Shown: positions 1 to 8,752, counted from the first letter of the stretch. The stretch: 64,000 nt of DNA from Pseudomonas sp. 8Z (GCF_902506535.1 NZ_LR733825.1:127206-191205), one strand, 5' to 3'. Notes: generated from the sequence alone by a model not told the origin. Numbers and translations are program-made.

Positions 1-155
1 TGCCGATGATCCAGGCCATGGCCGGACATTTCTCCCTGCAGCCGGGCGACGTGATCCTTACCGGCACACCGGTCGGCGTGGGTGCGCTGAACAAAGGCGA
101 CGAGTTGGAGCTGGAACTGGTTGGTCACAGTCGCTTCACCAGCCGCGTGCTGTAA
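1..155 (+). CDS. Fumarylacetoacetate hydrolase family protein, C-terminal part
   Basis: Only the last 50 or so codons are in the window; the gene begins upstream of base 1 and is read in the frame starting at base 3. The visible tail contains [13 protein letters not shown] followed by a KGDELELEL strand. That is the conserved C-terminal signature of FAH-family hydrolases and isomerases, whose metal-dependent beta-fold core acts on beta-dicarbonyl substrates. The substrate cannot be inferred from this fragment. The reading frame closes with TAA about 45 bases before the next gene on the same strand. Confidence 0.85.
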   Translation, partial: PMIQAMAGHFSLQPGDVILTGTPVGVGALNKGDELELELVGHSRFTSRVL

Positions 156-200
156 GCCATAACCGCCGCCCACGGGTGGCGGAACTCCCATCGACAGCGG

Positions 201-1154
201 ATGTCGCATTGCCACCGTGCAGCCGAGCCGTCGCCGATGCTTTTTCTCCGCTCTTGTCTGAACCGCCCGCGCAACTGGCTTCTTGGTTGTGCATTGCTCA
301 CTGCTGCTGTGCTGGTGCAAACCCAGCATTGGGATGATCGCGCTCTGCTCTGGTGGCAGGAGGGTGATACGCCGCTGGCTGCACGCCTCGCCAGCATCTG
401 GCTGCCCGGTTATCGCGCGGTGGTGCAGGCCAAGGCCCTGGCAGGGCTGGACGAGGATGAAACCTCGGGGCTGACTTACAACCAGCAAACCGGCACCTTG
501 TTCACCGTGACGGGTAAGCATCCACTGCTGGTTGAGCTGTCGCGTGATGGCGAGATCCTGCGCCGCATTCAGCTCAAGGGTTTCTCCAACCCTGAAGGTG
601 TGGAAATGATGGACAACGGACGTATGGCCATCGTCGACGAACGCAGGCATCTGCTCACATCCTTCACCCTTGATAGCAAGACTGTGGAGCTGGATGCCAG
701 GCACTTGCCGGGCATCGATCTGGGCTTTGCCGATGCCGGGAATAAGGGGTTCGAGGGGCTGGGCTGGGACTCGCGTAGCCACAGCCTGCTACTTAGTAAG
801 GAGCGTGGGCCGCTGGGCTTGTTCAGCCTGCCGTTCCCTGCCCGGAACGGACAGGTCGGTGCGTTGCAGCCGTTGGTCGCGGGTAACCTGGGGCTGCGCG
901 ACATTTCTTCGCTCAGCGTCGATGAGCGTACGGGGCATCTGTTGTTGCTGTCCGATGAGTCGCGCTTGCTGCTGGAGCTTGATCGCGCCGGGCAGCCGAT
1001 CAGCTTCCTGAGTCTCAGTGGGGGCTTCAATGGTCTGCACCGTGGTATCGAACAGGCCGAGGGGGTGGCCATGGATGAGAATGGCGACATCTATATAGTC
1101 TCCGAGCCCAACCTGTTCTATCGCTTCCACAAATCGGCTGCTGATCCCAGTTGA
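201..1154 (+). CDS. SdiA-regulated-type beta-propeller protein, membrane-anchored (first paralogue)
   Basis: About 317 residues. A hydrophobic N-terminal segment (WLLGCALLTAAVLVQ) after two arginines suggests a signal anchor with the rest in the periplasm. The body has repeated propeller-type strands, including a KGFSNPEGVE block, an IVDERR motif, NKGFEGLGWD, LLLLSDESRLLLELD and EGVAMDENGDIYIVSEPN, typical of the SdiA-regulated / phytase-like propeller family. Function is unknown. An in-frame ATG at 237 would give a 305-residue product starting MLFLRS and is an equally plausible start, because neither site has a strong ribosome-binding site. It is paralogous to the gene at 1672, and the pair flanks a CarO-like gene. 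P. aeruginosa has a calcium-regulated propeller gene, carP, in this general neighbourhood, so a related role is possible but inferred. Confidence 0.8.
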   Translation: MSHCHRAAEPSPMLFLRSCLNRPRNWLLGCALLTAAVLVQTQHWDDRALLWWQEGDTPLAARLASIWLPGYRAVVQAKALAGLDEDETSGLTYNQQTGTLFTVTGKHPLLVELSRDGEILRRIQLKGFSNPEGVEMMDNGRMAIVDERRHLLTSFTLDSKTVELDARHLPGIDLGFADAGNKGFEGLGWDSRSHSLLLSKERGPLGLFSLPFPARNGQVGALQPLVAGNLGLRDISSLSVDERTGHLLLLSDESRLLLELDRAGQPISFLSLSGGFNGLHRGIEQAEGVAMDENGDIYIVSEPNLFYRFHKSAADPS

Positions 1155-1256
1155 GCCGCTTTGGCGCGTTCAGCTTGGCTTAAGCGGCGATTCAGTCTGG
1201 CTTCAGCTAGCGGCACTAATCTGACCCCGTCACTTACGAACAACGAGGTTCATACC

Positions 1257-1604
1257 ATGAAACGTACCGCTTTCGCTCTGATGTTCCTGCCGCTGCTCAG
1301 CACTGCCGCTTTTGCCAGCAACTACACCGGCCCAGGCGCTACGCCTCAGGTCACTAGCGTTGCCGCTGCGCTGCAGTCTGCCGACGATACTCATGTGGTG
1401 CTCGAAGGCCAGATCGTCAAGCGTTTGCAGGATGAGCTGTACGAATTCAAAGATTCCAGCGGCACCATCCGGGTGGAAATCGATGACGAAGACTGGCCTG
1501 CACAGCAAGTCTCGGAAACCGCCAAGGTGCGCCTGACCGGTGAGGTCGACAAGGACTTCAACGGCCACGAGATCGATGTCGACCGCGTCGAACTGATCAA
1601 CTAA
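1257..1604 (+). CDS. YgiW/CarO-like periplasmic OB-fold (BOF) protein
   Basis: A 115-residue protein with a clear signal peptide (MKRTAFALMFLPLLSTAAFA, cleavage after residue 20). The mature part matches the bacterial OB-fold (BOF) family, with LEGQIVKRLQDELYEFKD, GTIRVEIDDEDW and VRLTGEVDKDF followed by the terminal EIDVDRVE strand. Family members are small periplasmic stress proteins (YgiW in enterics; CarO in P. aeruginosa, a target of the calcium-responsive CarSR system). The start at 1257 was chosen because it begins the signal peptide and has GAGG upstream; a longer in-frame start at 1161 adds 32 residues with no family match. A strong terminator follows directly. Confidence 0.85.
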   Translation: MKRTAFALMFLPLLSTAAFASNYTGPGATPQVTSVAAALQSADDTHVVLEGQIVKRLQDELYEFKDSSGTIRVEIDDEDWPAQQVSETAKVRLTGEVDKDFNGHEIDVDRVELIN

Positions 1605-1627
1605 TTACTGTGTTCCTATTTCATCTG

Positions 1628-1658
1628 CCCGCCACAGTCCAACTGTGGCGGGCTTTTT
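1628..1658 (+). terminator. Rho-independent terminator after the BOF gene
   Basis: A perfect 10-bp stem (CCCGCCACAG at 1628-1637 with CTGTGGCGGG at 1643-1652), a 5-base loop and a run of five T at 1654-1658. It ends the BOF transcript and lies just ahead of the next gene, so that gene needs its own promoter or read-through. Confidence 0.93.
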
Positions 1659-1671
1659 CGTGAGAGAGTTT

Positions 1672-2586
1672 ATGCGCCGCCTGTTGTCCATCCGTCCTTG
1701 GCTCTATCTGCTCGGCATTGTGTTGCTAGTCGCCGCTGTGGCATTCGCCCAGCGATACCGCTTGTTCGAGCGCGCCTGGTTTGCCGTTGAGCAGTGGCAG
1801 CATGGCGAGCAGTGGCGTGAGCGATCGTTATGGTTGGGCGACTATCGCGTGGCCATCGAGGCCAAGGAAATCGGTGATATCAGCGATGTGTCGGCGCTGA
1901 CCTACGACCCGGATCGACGCAGCCTGTTTAGCGTCACCAACAAGCCGGCCAAGGTGATCGAGCTGAGCCTAGAAGGTGACCTCAAACGGGTGATCGAACT
2001 GAAAGGCTTTGGCGATCCCGAAGCGATTGAGTACGTGGCCCCCGGCACATACGTGATCGCCGACGAGCGCGAGCAGCGGCTGGTTAAGGTGCTTATCGAT
2101 GAGCACACCCGCGAGATCGATGCCGCTGATTTCCAGATGCTCTCGCTGGGTATCGGTCGCAATGGCAACAAGGGGTTCGAAGGGCTGGCCTATGATGCTG
2201 CCAACCACCGTCTGCTGGTGGCCAAGGAGCGTGACCCGGTGCGTATATTCGAGGTGCTGGGATTCCCGCATGTCGATCAGAGCAAGCCGCTGTCCATGCA
2301 GGTCAACACCGACCCTCAGCGTGATGCGCGCCTGTTTGTGCGCGATCTGTCGAGCCTGCATTTCGACGCGGCTAGCGGGCACTTGCTGGCGCTGTCGGAT
2401 GAGTCGCGTCTGGTGATCGAATTGGATGCAGAGGGTGAGCCGATCAGCACCTTGTCCTTGCTGTTCGGGCGGCATGGCCTCACACGCAGCGTGCCGCAGG
2501 CCGAAGGCGTGGCGAGCGATGATGTCGGTAATTTGTACCTGATCAGTGAGCCGAATCTGTTCTACGTCTTTCGCAAGCCAGAGTGA
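1672..2586 (+). CDS. SdiA-regulated-type beta-propeller protein, membrane-anchored (second paralogue)
   Basis: 304 residues starting MRRLLSIRPWLYLLG, with one N-terminal membrane segment (about residues 9-27) and a predicted periplasmic propeller. It shares the KGFGDPEAIE, IADEREQRL, NGNKGFEGLAYD, LLALSDESRLVIELD and YLISEPNLFY blocks with the protein encoded at 201, so the two are paralogues. The start at 1672 is preceded by GAGAGA at good spacing. An upstream in-frame start at 1645 would sit inside the terminator hairpin and is rejected. The two propeller genes bracket the BOF gene in one direction, suggesting a small envelope-related group. The biochemical role is unknown. Confidence 0.85.
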   Translation: MRRLLSIRPWLYLLGIVLLVAAVAFAQRYRLFERAWFAVEQWQHGEQWRERSLWLGDYRVAIEAKEIGDISDVSALTYDPDRRSLFSVTNKPAKVIELSLEGDLKRVIELKGFGDPEAIEYVAPGTYVIADEREQRLVKVLIDEHTREIDAADFQMLSLGIGRNGNKGFEGLAYDAANHRLLVAKERDPVRIFEVLGFPHVDQSKPLSMQVNTDPQRDARLFVRDLSSLHFDAASGHLLALSDESRLVIELDAEGEPISTLSLLFGRHGLTRSVPQAEGVASDDVGNLYLISEPNLFYVFRKPE

Positions 2587-2595
2587 CGCTGGACG

Positions 2596-3048
2596 TCAGT
2601 GCGAATGGCTCTTGCCGACATGGGTGTGGCCGTCGTCCGGTAACGGCTGCACGCCGCCGCTGACGTTGAGCTGACGCAGGATGCCGCAGTCCTCTGCTTC
2701 TTGTGGGCCGTTGCAGCGATCACGCAGTTCGCTGAGCTGATCGCGCAGAGCCTGCAAGCTGTTGATACGCGCCTCCACATGTTCGATATGTTCGTCCACC
2801 AGGCTATTGATCCCGGCGCAGCTTTCATTGGGCAGGTCGCGTAGCGTCAGCAGACGCTGAATTTCTTCCAGGGTCATGTCCAGCGTTCGGCAATTGCGGA
2901 TGAATACCAAGCGTTCCAGGTGTTCGTTGCCGTACAGGCGGTAGTTACCTTCAGTGCGTGCGGGCGCGGGTAGCAGTCCTTCGCGCTCGTAGTAGCGCAC
3001 CGTCTCTACCTGGCAGCCAGCCTTCTTTGCCAATTCGCCGATTTTCAT
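2596..3048 (-). CDS. cadR: Cd(II)/Pb(II)-responsive MerR-family regulator CadR
   Basis: 150 residues. The N-terminal winged helix (MKIGELAKKAGCQVETVRYY) is MerR type, followed by a dimerisation helix and a metal-binding end. Cysteines at positions 77, 112 and 121 correspond to the triad that binds cadmium or lead in CadR/PbrR, and the tail is histidine-rich (HTHVGKSHSH), as in Pseudomonas CadR. It is divergently transcribed from cadA, with the operator and promoter in the shared 78-bp gap. In the known mechanism the metal-bound dimer untwists the overlong spacer and activates cadA. Confidence is high for CadR; zinc responsiveness cannot be excluded. Confidence 0.93.
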   Translation of the reverse strand: MKIGELAKKAGCQVETVRYYEREGLLPAPARTEGNYRLYGNEHLERLVFIRNCRTLDMTLEEIQRLLTLRDLPNESCAGINSLVDEHIEHVEARINSLQALRDQLSELRDRCNGPQEAEDCGILRQLNVSGGVQPLPDDGHTHVGKSHSH

Positions 3049-3066
3049 GAGATTACCTCCAGATGC

Positions 3067-3097
3067 TTGACCCTATAGTGGCTACAGGGTGTGTACT
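3067..3097 (+). promoter_or_regulatory. MerR-type cadA promoter with CadR operator
   Basis: A TTGACC -35 element (3067-3072) and a TGTACT -10 element (3092-3097) are separated by 19 bp, the overlong spacer typical of MerR-regulated promoters. Between them is the dyad ACCCTATAG-TGG-CTACAGGGT (3070-3090; 8 of 9 positions pair), the expected CadR site. Confidence 0.9.
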
Positions 3098-3126
3098 CGG
3101 CAACAGGTATCAGACGGAGAGTAGCC

Positions 3127-5346
3127 ATGAGCCGCTGCTGCGATCACTCGCACGAACATTCCCCCACTCGCCACGAGCACGCCAATGAGTACGCCGGGCA
3201 TGATCACGGCCCCGCTGCGCCTGCAGTCGATGAGCCGCTCGATGGTGCAGTGAACACCCGTATTCGCATCGAGCAGATGGACTGCCCGACGGAGGAGCGG
3301 CTGATTCGTGATGCCCTGGGCCGTTTGCCTGGCGTGGCGGGCCTGCAGTTCAATCTGCTGCAGCGCGTGCTCACCGTCAGCCATGACCCAGGCGTGCTGG
3401 ATCAGGTGCTGCCTGCCATTCGCGGCCTGGGTTTTACCCCGCAGGTCGAGGATGAGAGTGGCGCACCGCAGCCGGTTGCCGCTCCTGAGAAAAAAGCCTG
3501 GTGGCCGCTGGCGTTGGCTGGTGTGCTGGCAACCGCTTCGGAACTGGTGCATTTCGCCGCGCTCGGGCCGCAGTGGTTGGTCGCTGTCCTGGCCGTTGCT
3601 GCCATCGGTCTGTGCGGGCTGAACACCTACAAGAAGGGCTGGATCGCCCTGAAAAACCGCAACCTCAATATCAATGCGCTGATGAGCATTGCCGTGACCG
3701 GCGCGGTGCTGATCGGCCAGTGGCCAGAGGCGGCGATGGTGATGGTGCTGTTCACAATCGCCGAGCTGATCGAAGCACGTTCACTGGATCGCGCGCGCAA
3801 TGCCATTCGCGGGCTGATGGATCTGGCGCCGCCTCGCGCGACGGTCAAGCAGGCCAATGGTGACTGGCAGGAGGTCGACGTGCAGGCCATCGGCCTGGGC
3901 GCCTTGGTGCGTGTGCGCCCCGGTGAGCGTATCAGCCTCGACGGTGAGGTGGTCGGCGGCAGCTCGACCGTCAACCAGGCGCCCATCACCGGGGAAAGCC
4001 TGCCGGTGGAAAAGCGCGTGGGTGATTCGGTCTTCGCCGGCACCATCAACGAAGCCGGCTCGCTGGAGTTTCGCGTCACCGCGGCGGCGCGTGATACCAC
4101 GTTGGCGCGCATCATCCATGCGGTGGAAGAGGCGCAGGGCTCGCGCGCGCCGACCCAACGCTTCGTCGACCAATTCTCGCGCATCTACACCCCGGCGGTG
4201 TTCGCCTTCGCCTTGGCTGTCGCGGTGCTGCCGCCGCTGTTTAGTGACGGCGCCTGGTTCGACTGGATCTATCGCGCCCTGGTGCTGCTGGTGGTGGCCT
4301 GCCCCTGCGCATTGGTGATCTCTACGCCGGTCACCATTGTCAGCGGCCTGGCAGCCGCCGCGCGCAAGGGCATACTGATCAAGGGCGGCGTCTATTTGGA
4401 GAATGGTCGTCATCTTGCCCTACTCGCGCTGGACAAGACTGGCACCCTGACTCATGGCAAGCCGGTGCAAACCGACAGCCTCCACCTGCTGGAAACGCCT
4501 GAGCCCGTGCATGCCATCTGGGCTGCGAGCCTGGCCGCGCGTTCCGACCATCCGGTTTCCAAAGCCTTGGCACGGCATGCCGAAGAACAAGGGCAGGTCT
4601 TGCATGAAGTGGCAGACTTCGAGGCGCTACCTGGGCGCGGCAGCAAGGGGCGGGTCGACGGTAGGCTGCTGTATATCGGCAACCACCGTCTGGTCGAGGA
4701 TCTTGGGCTCTGCTCGGCGCAACTGGAAGAGCGCCTGGAGACACTGGAGCGGCAGGGCAAGAGCGTGGTGGTGCTGTGCGATGAAGCGCGCGCGCTGATG
4801 CTCTTCGCCGTGGCCGACACCGTACGCCAGACCAGCCGCGAGGCAATCGACGAGTTGCACCAACTGGGCGTGCGTACCTGCATGCTCACCGGTGACAACG
4901 TCCACACAGCGGCGGCTATCGCTGAACAGGTTGGCGTCGATGAAGCGCGCGGCGATTTGCTGCCGGCTGACAAGCTGGCCTGGGTCGAGGCGAGCCAAGC
5001 GCGCGGCAAGGTGGTGGGCATGGTTGGCGATGGCATCAACGACGCCCCGGCACTGGCCAAGGCCGAGATCGGCTTCGCCATGGGCGCAGCCGGTACCGAC
5101 ACCGCCATCGAGACGGCAGATGTTGCGTTGATGGACGATGATCTGCGCAAGATCCCGGCTTTCGTCCGCCTGTCGAGGCAGACTCACGCGATTCTGGTGC
5201 AGAACATCGTGCTGGCACTGGGTATCAAGGCGATCTTCCTGGCCTTGACCTTGATGGGCGAGGCGACCATGTGGATGGCGGTATTCGCCGATATGGGCGT
5301 GAGCCTGATGGTGGTGTTCAACGGGTTGCGCTTGTTGCGTAAGTGA
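3127..5346 (+). CDS. cadA: Cd/Zn/Pb-translocating P1B-type ATPase CadA
   Basis: 739 residues. It starts with a Cys/His-rich metal-binding head (MSRCCDHSHEHSPTRHEH), followed by a heavy-metal-associated domain with a MDCPTEE loop. The transporter core has the CPC membrane motif (VACPCALVI), the phosphorylation site DKTGTLT, the HP motif (SDHPVSKAL), TGDN and GDGINDAPAL. The last helix has ADMGVSLMVVFNGLRLL with the Asp used by Zn/Cd ATPases. It exports divalent soft metals across the inner membrane. The start at 3127 follows GGAGAG; a longer in-frame start at 3091 overlaps the -10 element and cannot be transcribed. A DUF3703 gene follows immediately. Confidence 0.96.
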   Translation: MSRCCDHSHEHSPTRHEHANEYAGHDHGPAAPAVDEPLDGAVNTRIRIEQMDCPTEERLIRDALGRLPGVAGLQFNLLQRVLTVSHDPGVLDQVLPAIRGLGFTPQVEDESGAPQPVAAPEKKAWWPLALAGVLATASELVHFAALGPQWLVAVLAVAAIGLCGLNTYKKGWIALKNRNLNINALMSIAVTGAVLIGQWPEAAMVMVLFTIAELIEARSLDRARNAIRGLMDLAPPRATVKQANGDWQEVDVQAIGLGALVRVRPGERISLDGEVVGGSSTVNQAPITGESLPVEKRVGDSVFAGTINEAGSLEFRVTAAARDTTLARIIHAVEEAQGSRAPTQRFVDQFSRIYTPAVFAFALAVAVLPPLFSDGAWFDWIYRALVLLVVACPCALVISTPVTIVSGLAAAARKGILIKGGVYLENGRHLALLALDKTGTLTHGKPVQTDSLHLLETPEPVHAIWAASLAARSDHPVSKALARHAEEQGQVLHEVADFEALPGRGSKGRVDGRLLYIGNHRLVEDLGLCSAQLEERLETLERQGKSVVVLCDEARALMLFAVADTVRQTSREAIDELHQLGVRTCMLTGDNVHTAAAIAEQVGVDEARGDLLPADKLAWVEASQARGKVVGMVGDGINDAPALAKAEIGFAMGAAGTDTAIETADVALMDDDLRKIPAFVRLSRQTHAILVQNIVLALGIKAIFLALTLMGEATMWMAVFADMGVSLMVVFNGLRLLRK

Positions 5347-5357
5347 AGGCGGGCGAT

Positions 5358-5693
5358 ATGAACATGAAACTGCAAGTTGCCATCGATGAAGCTTTCGTTC
5401 AGGCGCAATACGGACTGCGTGCCCGCCGTAGCGACGAAGCGCTGTTTTGGCTGGAGCGTGCGCACATCCTCACTCAGCGTCGCCCGTGGCTGCATGCGCG
5501 CTCGCACTGGCTGATGCTGCAGGTCGGCTGGCAACAAGGGGATGTGCGTGAGGTGCTGGGGCAAATGCCGCGCATTCTGGCGGCGCTGTTGTTCTCGCGC
5601 ATCTGGGTGCCTATCGGCAACACCGGGCGGGCGCGGGTCAGCGCTTTTCAACCCATGCCGATGAGTGAGGAGCTGCGCCGCCTACTGGAATAG
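5358..5693 (+). CDS. DUF3703 family protein
   Basis: 111 residues from the ATG at 5358. An upstream GTG at 5343 overlaps the cadA stop (GTGA) and would add five residues. The sequence matches the small DUF3703 family, with EALFWLERAHILTQRRPW, HSLMLQVGW-like and GDVREVLGQMPRI segments and the ending GNTGRARVSAFQPMP. It is helical and predicted cytoplasmic, with no catalytic motif visible. Tight placement after cadA suggests co-transcription and a link to metal stress, which is inferred from context only. Confidence 0.82.
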   Translation: MNMKLQVAIDEAFVQAQYGLRARRSDEALFWLERAHILTQRRPWLHARSHWLMLQVGWQQGDVREVLGQMPRILAALLFSRIWVPIGNTGRARVSAFQPMPMSEELRRLLE

Positions 5694-5787
5694 GGGGGCA
5701 AGCACGCCTGCCGTTTCCAGTGCGTGTGGCGAATCGCAGGAGCGCTGGTTGCATTCGGCAATCAGGGGAGTGGCACAAAGAAACTCT

Positions 5788-5834
5788 GTGGGAGGGGCTT
5801 CAGCCGCGACAATCGTCGCTGAAGCGCCTCCCAC
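5788..5834. repeat. REP-like inverted repeat
   Basis: GTGGGAGG...CCTCCCAC arms (5788-5795 / 5827-5834) enclose a second pair, GCTTCAGC / GCTGAAGC. It lies between the convergent DUF3703 and rpiA genes and may also stop transcription there. It resembles the short GTGGGAG-type REP palindromes common in Pseudomonas. Confidence 0.75.
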
Positions 5835-5838
5835 GGAT

Positions 5839-6510
5839 TCAGCGCTTGAGCTCTTTCACGCCTTCAGCAGTACCGAGCAGCAGCAGATCCGCCGGGCGGG
5901 CGGCGAACAGGCCGTTGGTGACCACGCCGACGATGGCGTTTATGTCCGCCTCCAGCTTGACCGGATCGGTGATCGACATGTTGTGCACGTCGAGGATGAT
6001 GTTGCCGTTGTCGGTCAGCACGCCTTCACGGTACACGGGGTCGCCGCCCAGTTTCACCAGCTCACGGGCGACATGGCTGCGCGCCATGGGAATCACTTCC
6101 ACCGGCAGCGGGAATTCGCCCAGCACCGGCACCAGCTTGCTGGCGTCGGCGATGCAGATGAAGGTCTTGGCCACGGCGGCGACGATCTTCTCGCGGGTCA
6201 GCGCGGCGCCGCCGCCTTTGATCAGGTTCAGGTGTTCGTCGCTCTCGTCGGCGCCGTCGACGTAAAACTCCAGGTCGCTGACGGCGTTGAGGTCGTACAC
6301 CGGGATGCCATGGCCCTTCAGGCGTGCGGCGGTGGCTTCGGAACTGGCCACGGCGCCGTCGAACTCCATCTTGTGCTGAGCCAGTGCGTCGATGAAGAAG
6401 TTGGCGGTAGAGCCGGTGCCGACACCGACGATGCTCTTGCTGTCGAGGCGCGGGAGAATGTGGTCGACGGCGGCTTGGGCCACAGCCTGTTTCAACTGAT
6501 CCTGGTTCAT
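5839..6510 (-). CDS. rpiA: Ribose-5-phosphate isomerase A
   Basis: 223 residues starting [18 protein letters not shown]. It interconverts ribose-5-phosphate and ribulose-5-phosphate in the non-oxidative pentose phosphate pathway. Visible family signatures are [16 protein letters not shown] (phosphate-binding loop), [17 protein letters not shown] with the catalytic Asp/Glu region, ALTREKIVA and the C-terminal GVVTNGLFA. The start at 6510 matches the usual family N-terminus; a longer frame to 6582 adds 24 residues from the rpiA-ilvA gap. The gene is divergent from ilvA, as in P. aeruginosa. Confidence 0.97.
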   Translation of the reverse strand: MNQDQLKQAVAQAAVDHILPRLDSKSIVGVGTGSTANFFIDALAQHKMEFDGAVASSEATAARLKGHGIPVYDLNAVSDLEFYVDGADESDEHLNLIKGGGAALTREKIVAAVAKTFICIADASKLVPVLGEFPLPVEVIPMARSHVARELVKLGGDPVYREGVLTDNGNIILDVHNMSITDPVKLEADINAIVGVVTNGLFAARPADLLLLGTAEGVKELKR

Positions 6511-6668
6511 CGCGAAGGAATGCCTGGGAGGGTAGGGGACAAGGCGCGAATTATAGCCGCAAGTGGCGTGTTTACGGGGCAAAACCCACGTGCTTTATAT
6601 GGTCGAGCGGCGCGGCGCTGGGGTAGACTCGGCAGTCCCCTCAAAGCCCGAATGCCTGCGAAATCGCC

Positions 6669-8183
6669 ATGCTCGAACAGTACGTGAAGAAGATCCTCAC
6701 CTCGCGCGTCTACGACGTCGCGGTGGAAACCCCGCTGCAACCCGCCCGTCAGCTCAGTGAGCGACTGGGCAACCAGATTCTGCTCAAGCGCGAGGATCTG
6801 CAGCCGGTGTACTCGTTCAAGATTCGTGGTGCCTATAACAAGCTGGCGCAACTGTCTGCCGAAGAGTTGGCGCGCGGCGTGGTCACCGCTTCGGCTGGCA
6901 ACCATGCGCAGGGCCTGGCCCTGGCCGCCAAGCATCTGGGCGTCAAGGCCACCATCGTCATGCCGCGTACCACGCCGGAGCTCAAGGTGCAGGGTGTGCG
7001 CTCGCGTGGGGGCAAGGCTGTGTTGCACGGTGATGCTTTCCCCGAGGCGCTGGCTCATTCGCTGAAACTGGTGGAAGAAAAGGGCTACACCTATATCCAC
7101 CCCTACGATGATCCGCTGGTGATCGCCGGCCAGGGCACCGTGGCCATGGAGGTGCTGCGCCAGCATCAGGGGCGCATCGACGCCATTTTCGTGCCGGTCG
7201 GTGGCGGCGGCTTGATCGCCGGTATCGCTGCCTACGTCAAATACCTGCGCCCGGAGATCAAGGTGATCGGCGTTGAGCCGGACGACTCCAACTGCCTGCA
7301 GCAGGCGCTGGCGGCGGGCGAGCGCGTGGTGCTGCCGACCGTCGGGTTGTTTGCCGATGGCGTGGCGGTGGCGCAGATCGGCCAGCACACCTTCGATATC
7401 TGCAAGCATCACGTCGACGAGGTCATCACCGTCAGCACCGATGAAATCTGTGCGGCGATCAAGGACATTTACGACGACACCCGCTCTATCACCGAGCCTG
7501 CCGGTGCGCTGGCTGTGGCCGGGATCAAGAAATACGTCGAGCGTGGAGGCGTCAAAGGTGAGGTGCTGTTGGGCGTTGATTCCGGCGCCAACGTCAATTT
7601 CGATCGCCTGCGCCATGTGGCCGAGCGGGCTGAGCTGGGCGAGAAGCGCGAGGCGATCATCGCCGTGACCATCCCCGAGCAGCCGGGCAGCTTCAAGGCC
7701 TTCTGCGAGGCACTGGGCAAGCGCCAGATCACCGAGTTCAACTACCGCTATCACACCGGGCGCGAAGCACACATCTTCGTCGGTGTGCAGACTCACCCGG
7801 AGAACGACCCGCGTGCCGCGCTGGTCGAAGGCCTGCGTGCGCAGGGCTTCCCGGTGCTGGATCTGACCGACAACGAGCTGGCCAAGCTGCATATCCGCCA
7901 TATGGTCGGTGGCCACGCGGCTGGCGTGGGTGACGAGATGGTGCTGCGCTTCGAGTTTCCCGAGCGACCGGGGGCGCTGTTCAACTTCCTGCAGAAACTC
8001 GGCGGGCGCTGGAATATCTCGATGTTCCACTACCGCAACCACGGCGCCGCCGACGGCCGCGTGCTGGCCGCGCTGCAGGTGCCGGAAGAGGAACGCCATT
8101 TGGTGCCAGCGGCGCTGGACGCCATCGGTTATCCGTACTGGGACGAGAGCGAAAATCCGGCTTATCGCCTGTTTCTGGGCTGA
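6669..8183 (+). CDS. ilvA: Biosynthetic L-threonine dehydratase
   Basis: 504 residues, the usual length of the long biosynthetic form. This PLP enzyme converts threonine to 2-oxobutyrate, the first step to isoleucine. The Schiff-base lysine is K51 in YSFKIRGAYN; the PLP phosphate loop is VGGGGLIAGIA; SAGNHAQGLAL is the substrate loop. Residues of about 330-504 form two ACT-like regulatory lobes (for example EQPGSFKAFCEALG and ERPGALFNFLQKLGG), which mediate isoleucine inhibition in the family. Start ATG at 6669. A second branched-chain gene, ilvD, lies 20 kb downstream. Confidence 0.97.
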   Translation: MLEQYVKKILTSRVYDVAVETPLQPARQLSERLGNQILLKREDLQPVYSFKIRGAYNKLAQLSAEELARGVVTASAGNHAQGLALAAKHLGVKATIVMPRTTPELKVQGVRSRGGKAVLHGDAFPEALAHSLKLVEEKGYTYIHPYDDPLVIAGQGTVAMEVLRQHQGRIDAIFVPVGGGGLIAGIAAYVKYLRPEIKVIGVEPDDSNCLQQALAAGERVVLPTVGLFADGVAVAQIGQHTFDICKHHVDEVITVSTDEICAAIKDIYDDTRSITEPAGALAVAGIKKYVERGGVKGEVLLGVDSGANVNFDRLRHVAERAELGEKREAIIAVTIPEQPGSFKAFCEALGKRQITEFNYRYHTGREAHIFVGVQTHPENDPRAALVEGLRAQGFPVLDLTDNELAKLHIRHMVGGHAAGVGDEMVLRFEFPERPGALFNFLQKLGGRWNISMFHYRNHGAADGRVLAALQVPEEERHLVPAALDAIGYPYWDESENPAYRLFLG

Positions 8184-8195
8184 TACTTTCGAACC

Positions 8196-8247
8196 GTAGG
8201 GCGGGTGCAACCCGCCAGAGCGCGTTGGCGGGTTGCACCCGCCCTAC
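8196..8247. repeat. REP-like inverted repeat (GTAGGGCGGGTGCAACCCGC type)
   Basis: GTAGGGCGGGTGCAACCCGCC and its near-exact reverse complement face each other across about 10 bases between ilvA and the DUF2269 gene. Each arm is itself palindromic (GCGGGTGCAACCCGC), so the pair forms a REP doublet. Confidence 0.85.
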
Positions 8248-8264
8248 CTAACCAGGAAACCACG

Positions 8265-8705
8265 ATGGAACACTATCTGCTGGTTCGTATTCTTCATGGC
8301 GCTCCGGGCGTGTTGTTGCTGCTTGGCCTGATCGCCCATGGCTTCATGCTGTTCAAGGCCCAGCGCAGCGGTGATGCCGCTGTGCTGGCGCGCAAGCTGC
8401 GCGTGACCCTGCTGTTCAGCTTGCCGACCTTCACCGTGCTGGCGCTGAGTCTGCCGCTCAGCGGTTACTGGCTGGTGGATACCGCCGGCTGGCCGCTGGG
8501 GCAGATCTGGCTGCTGCTGGGCAGCATTCTGTATGGCGTGATGCTGCTGCTCGGCCTGCTGCTGGCTGGTCGCCTGGCAACCTGGCGCGCGTTGGGCGAT
8601 ACGCCTGCGCCGCTAGCGCTCAAGCGCATGTGCCTGATTTATGCCGGGCTGATTGTCGTGCTGCTGCTCGCGATCATGGCACTGATGGGCGCCAAGCCAG
8701 CCTGA
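8265..8705 (+). CDS. DUF2269 family integral membrane protein
   Basis: 146 residues with four predicted transmembrane helices (roughly residues 8-28, 48-68, 78-102 and 122-142) and a conserved early histidine (ILHGAPGVLLLLGLIAHG), as in the DUF2269 family. Function is not established. The ATG at 8265 is preceded by AGGAAA. A longer in-frame start at 8205 would lie within the REP doublet and is rejected. Confidence 0.85.
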   Translation: MEHYLLVRILHGAPGVLLLLGLIAHGFMLFKAQRSGDAAVLARKLRVTLLFSLPTFTVLALSLPLSGYWLVDTAGWPLGQIWLLLGSILYGVMLLLGLLLAGRLATWRALGDTPAPLALKRMCLIYAGLIVVLLLAIMALMGAKPA

Positions 8706-8752
8706 CCTTGATCGAGGTGCTTCCCAGATTTACAGCAGGCTTGCTGCTTGAT

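Noticed and set aside
1645..1671. Upstream start for the second propeller gene
   Set aside because: It would put the start codon inside the terminator stem, and the true signal anchor begins at 1672 with a good ribosome-binding site.
6507..8210. 567-codon minus-strand frame opposite ilvA
   Set aside because: Antisense to full-length ilvA, with an Arg/His/Gln-rich shadow composition.
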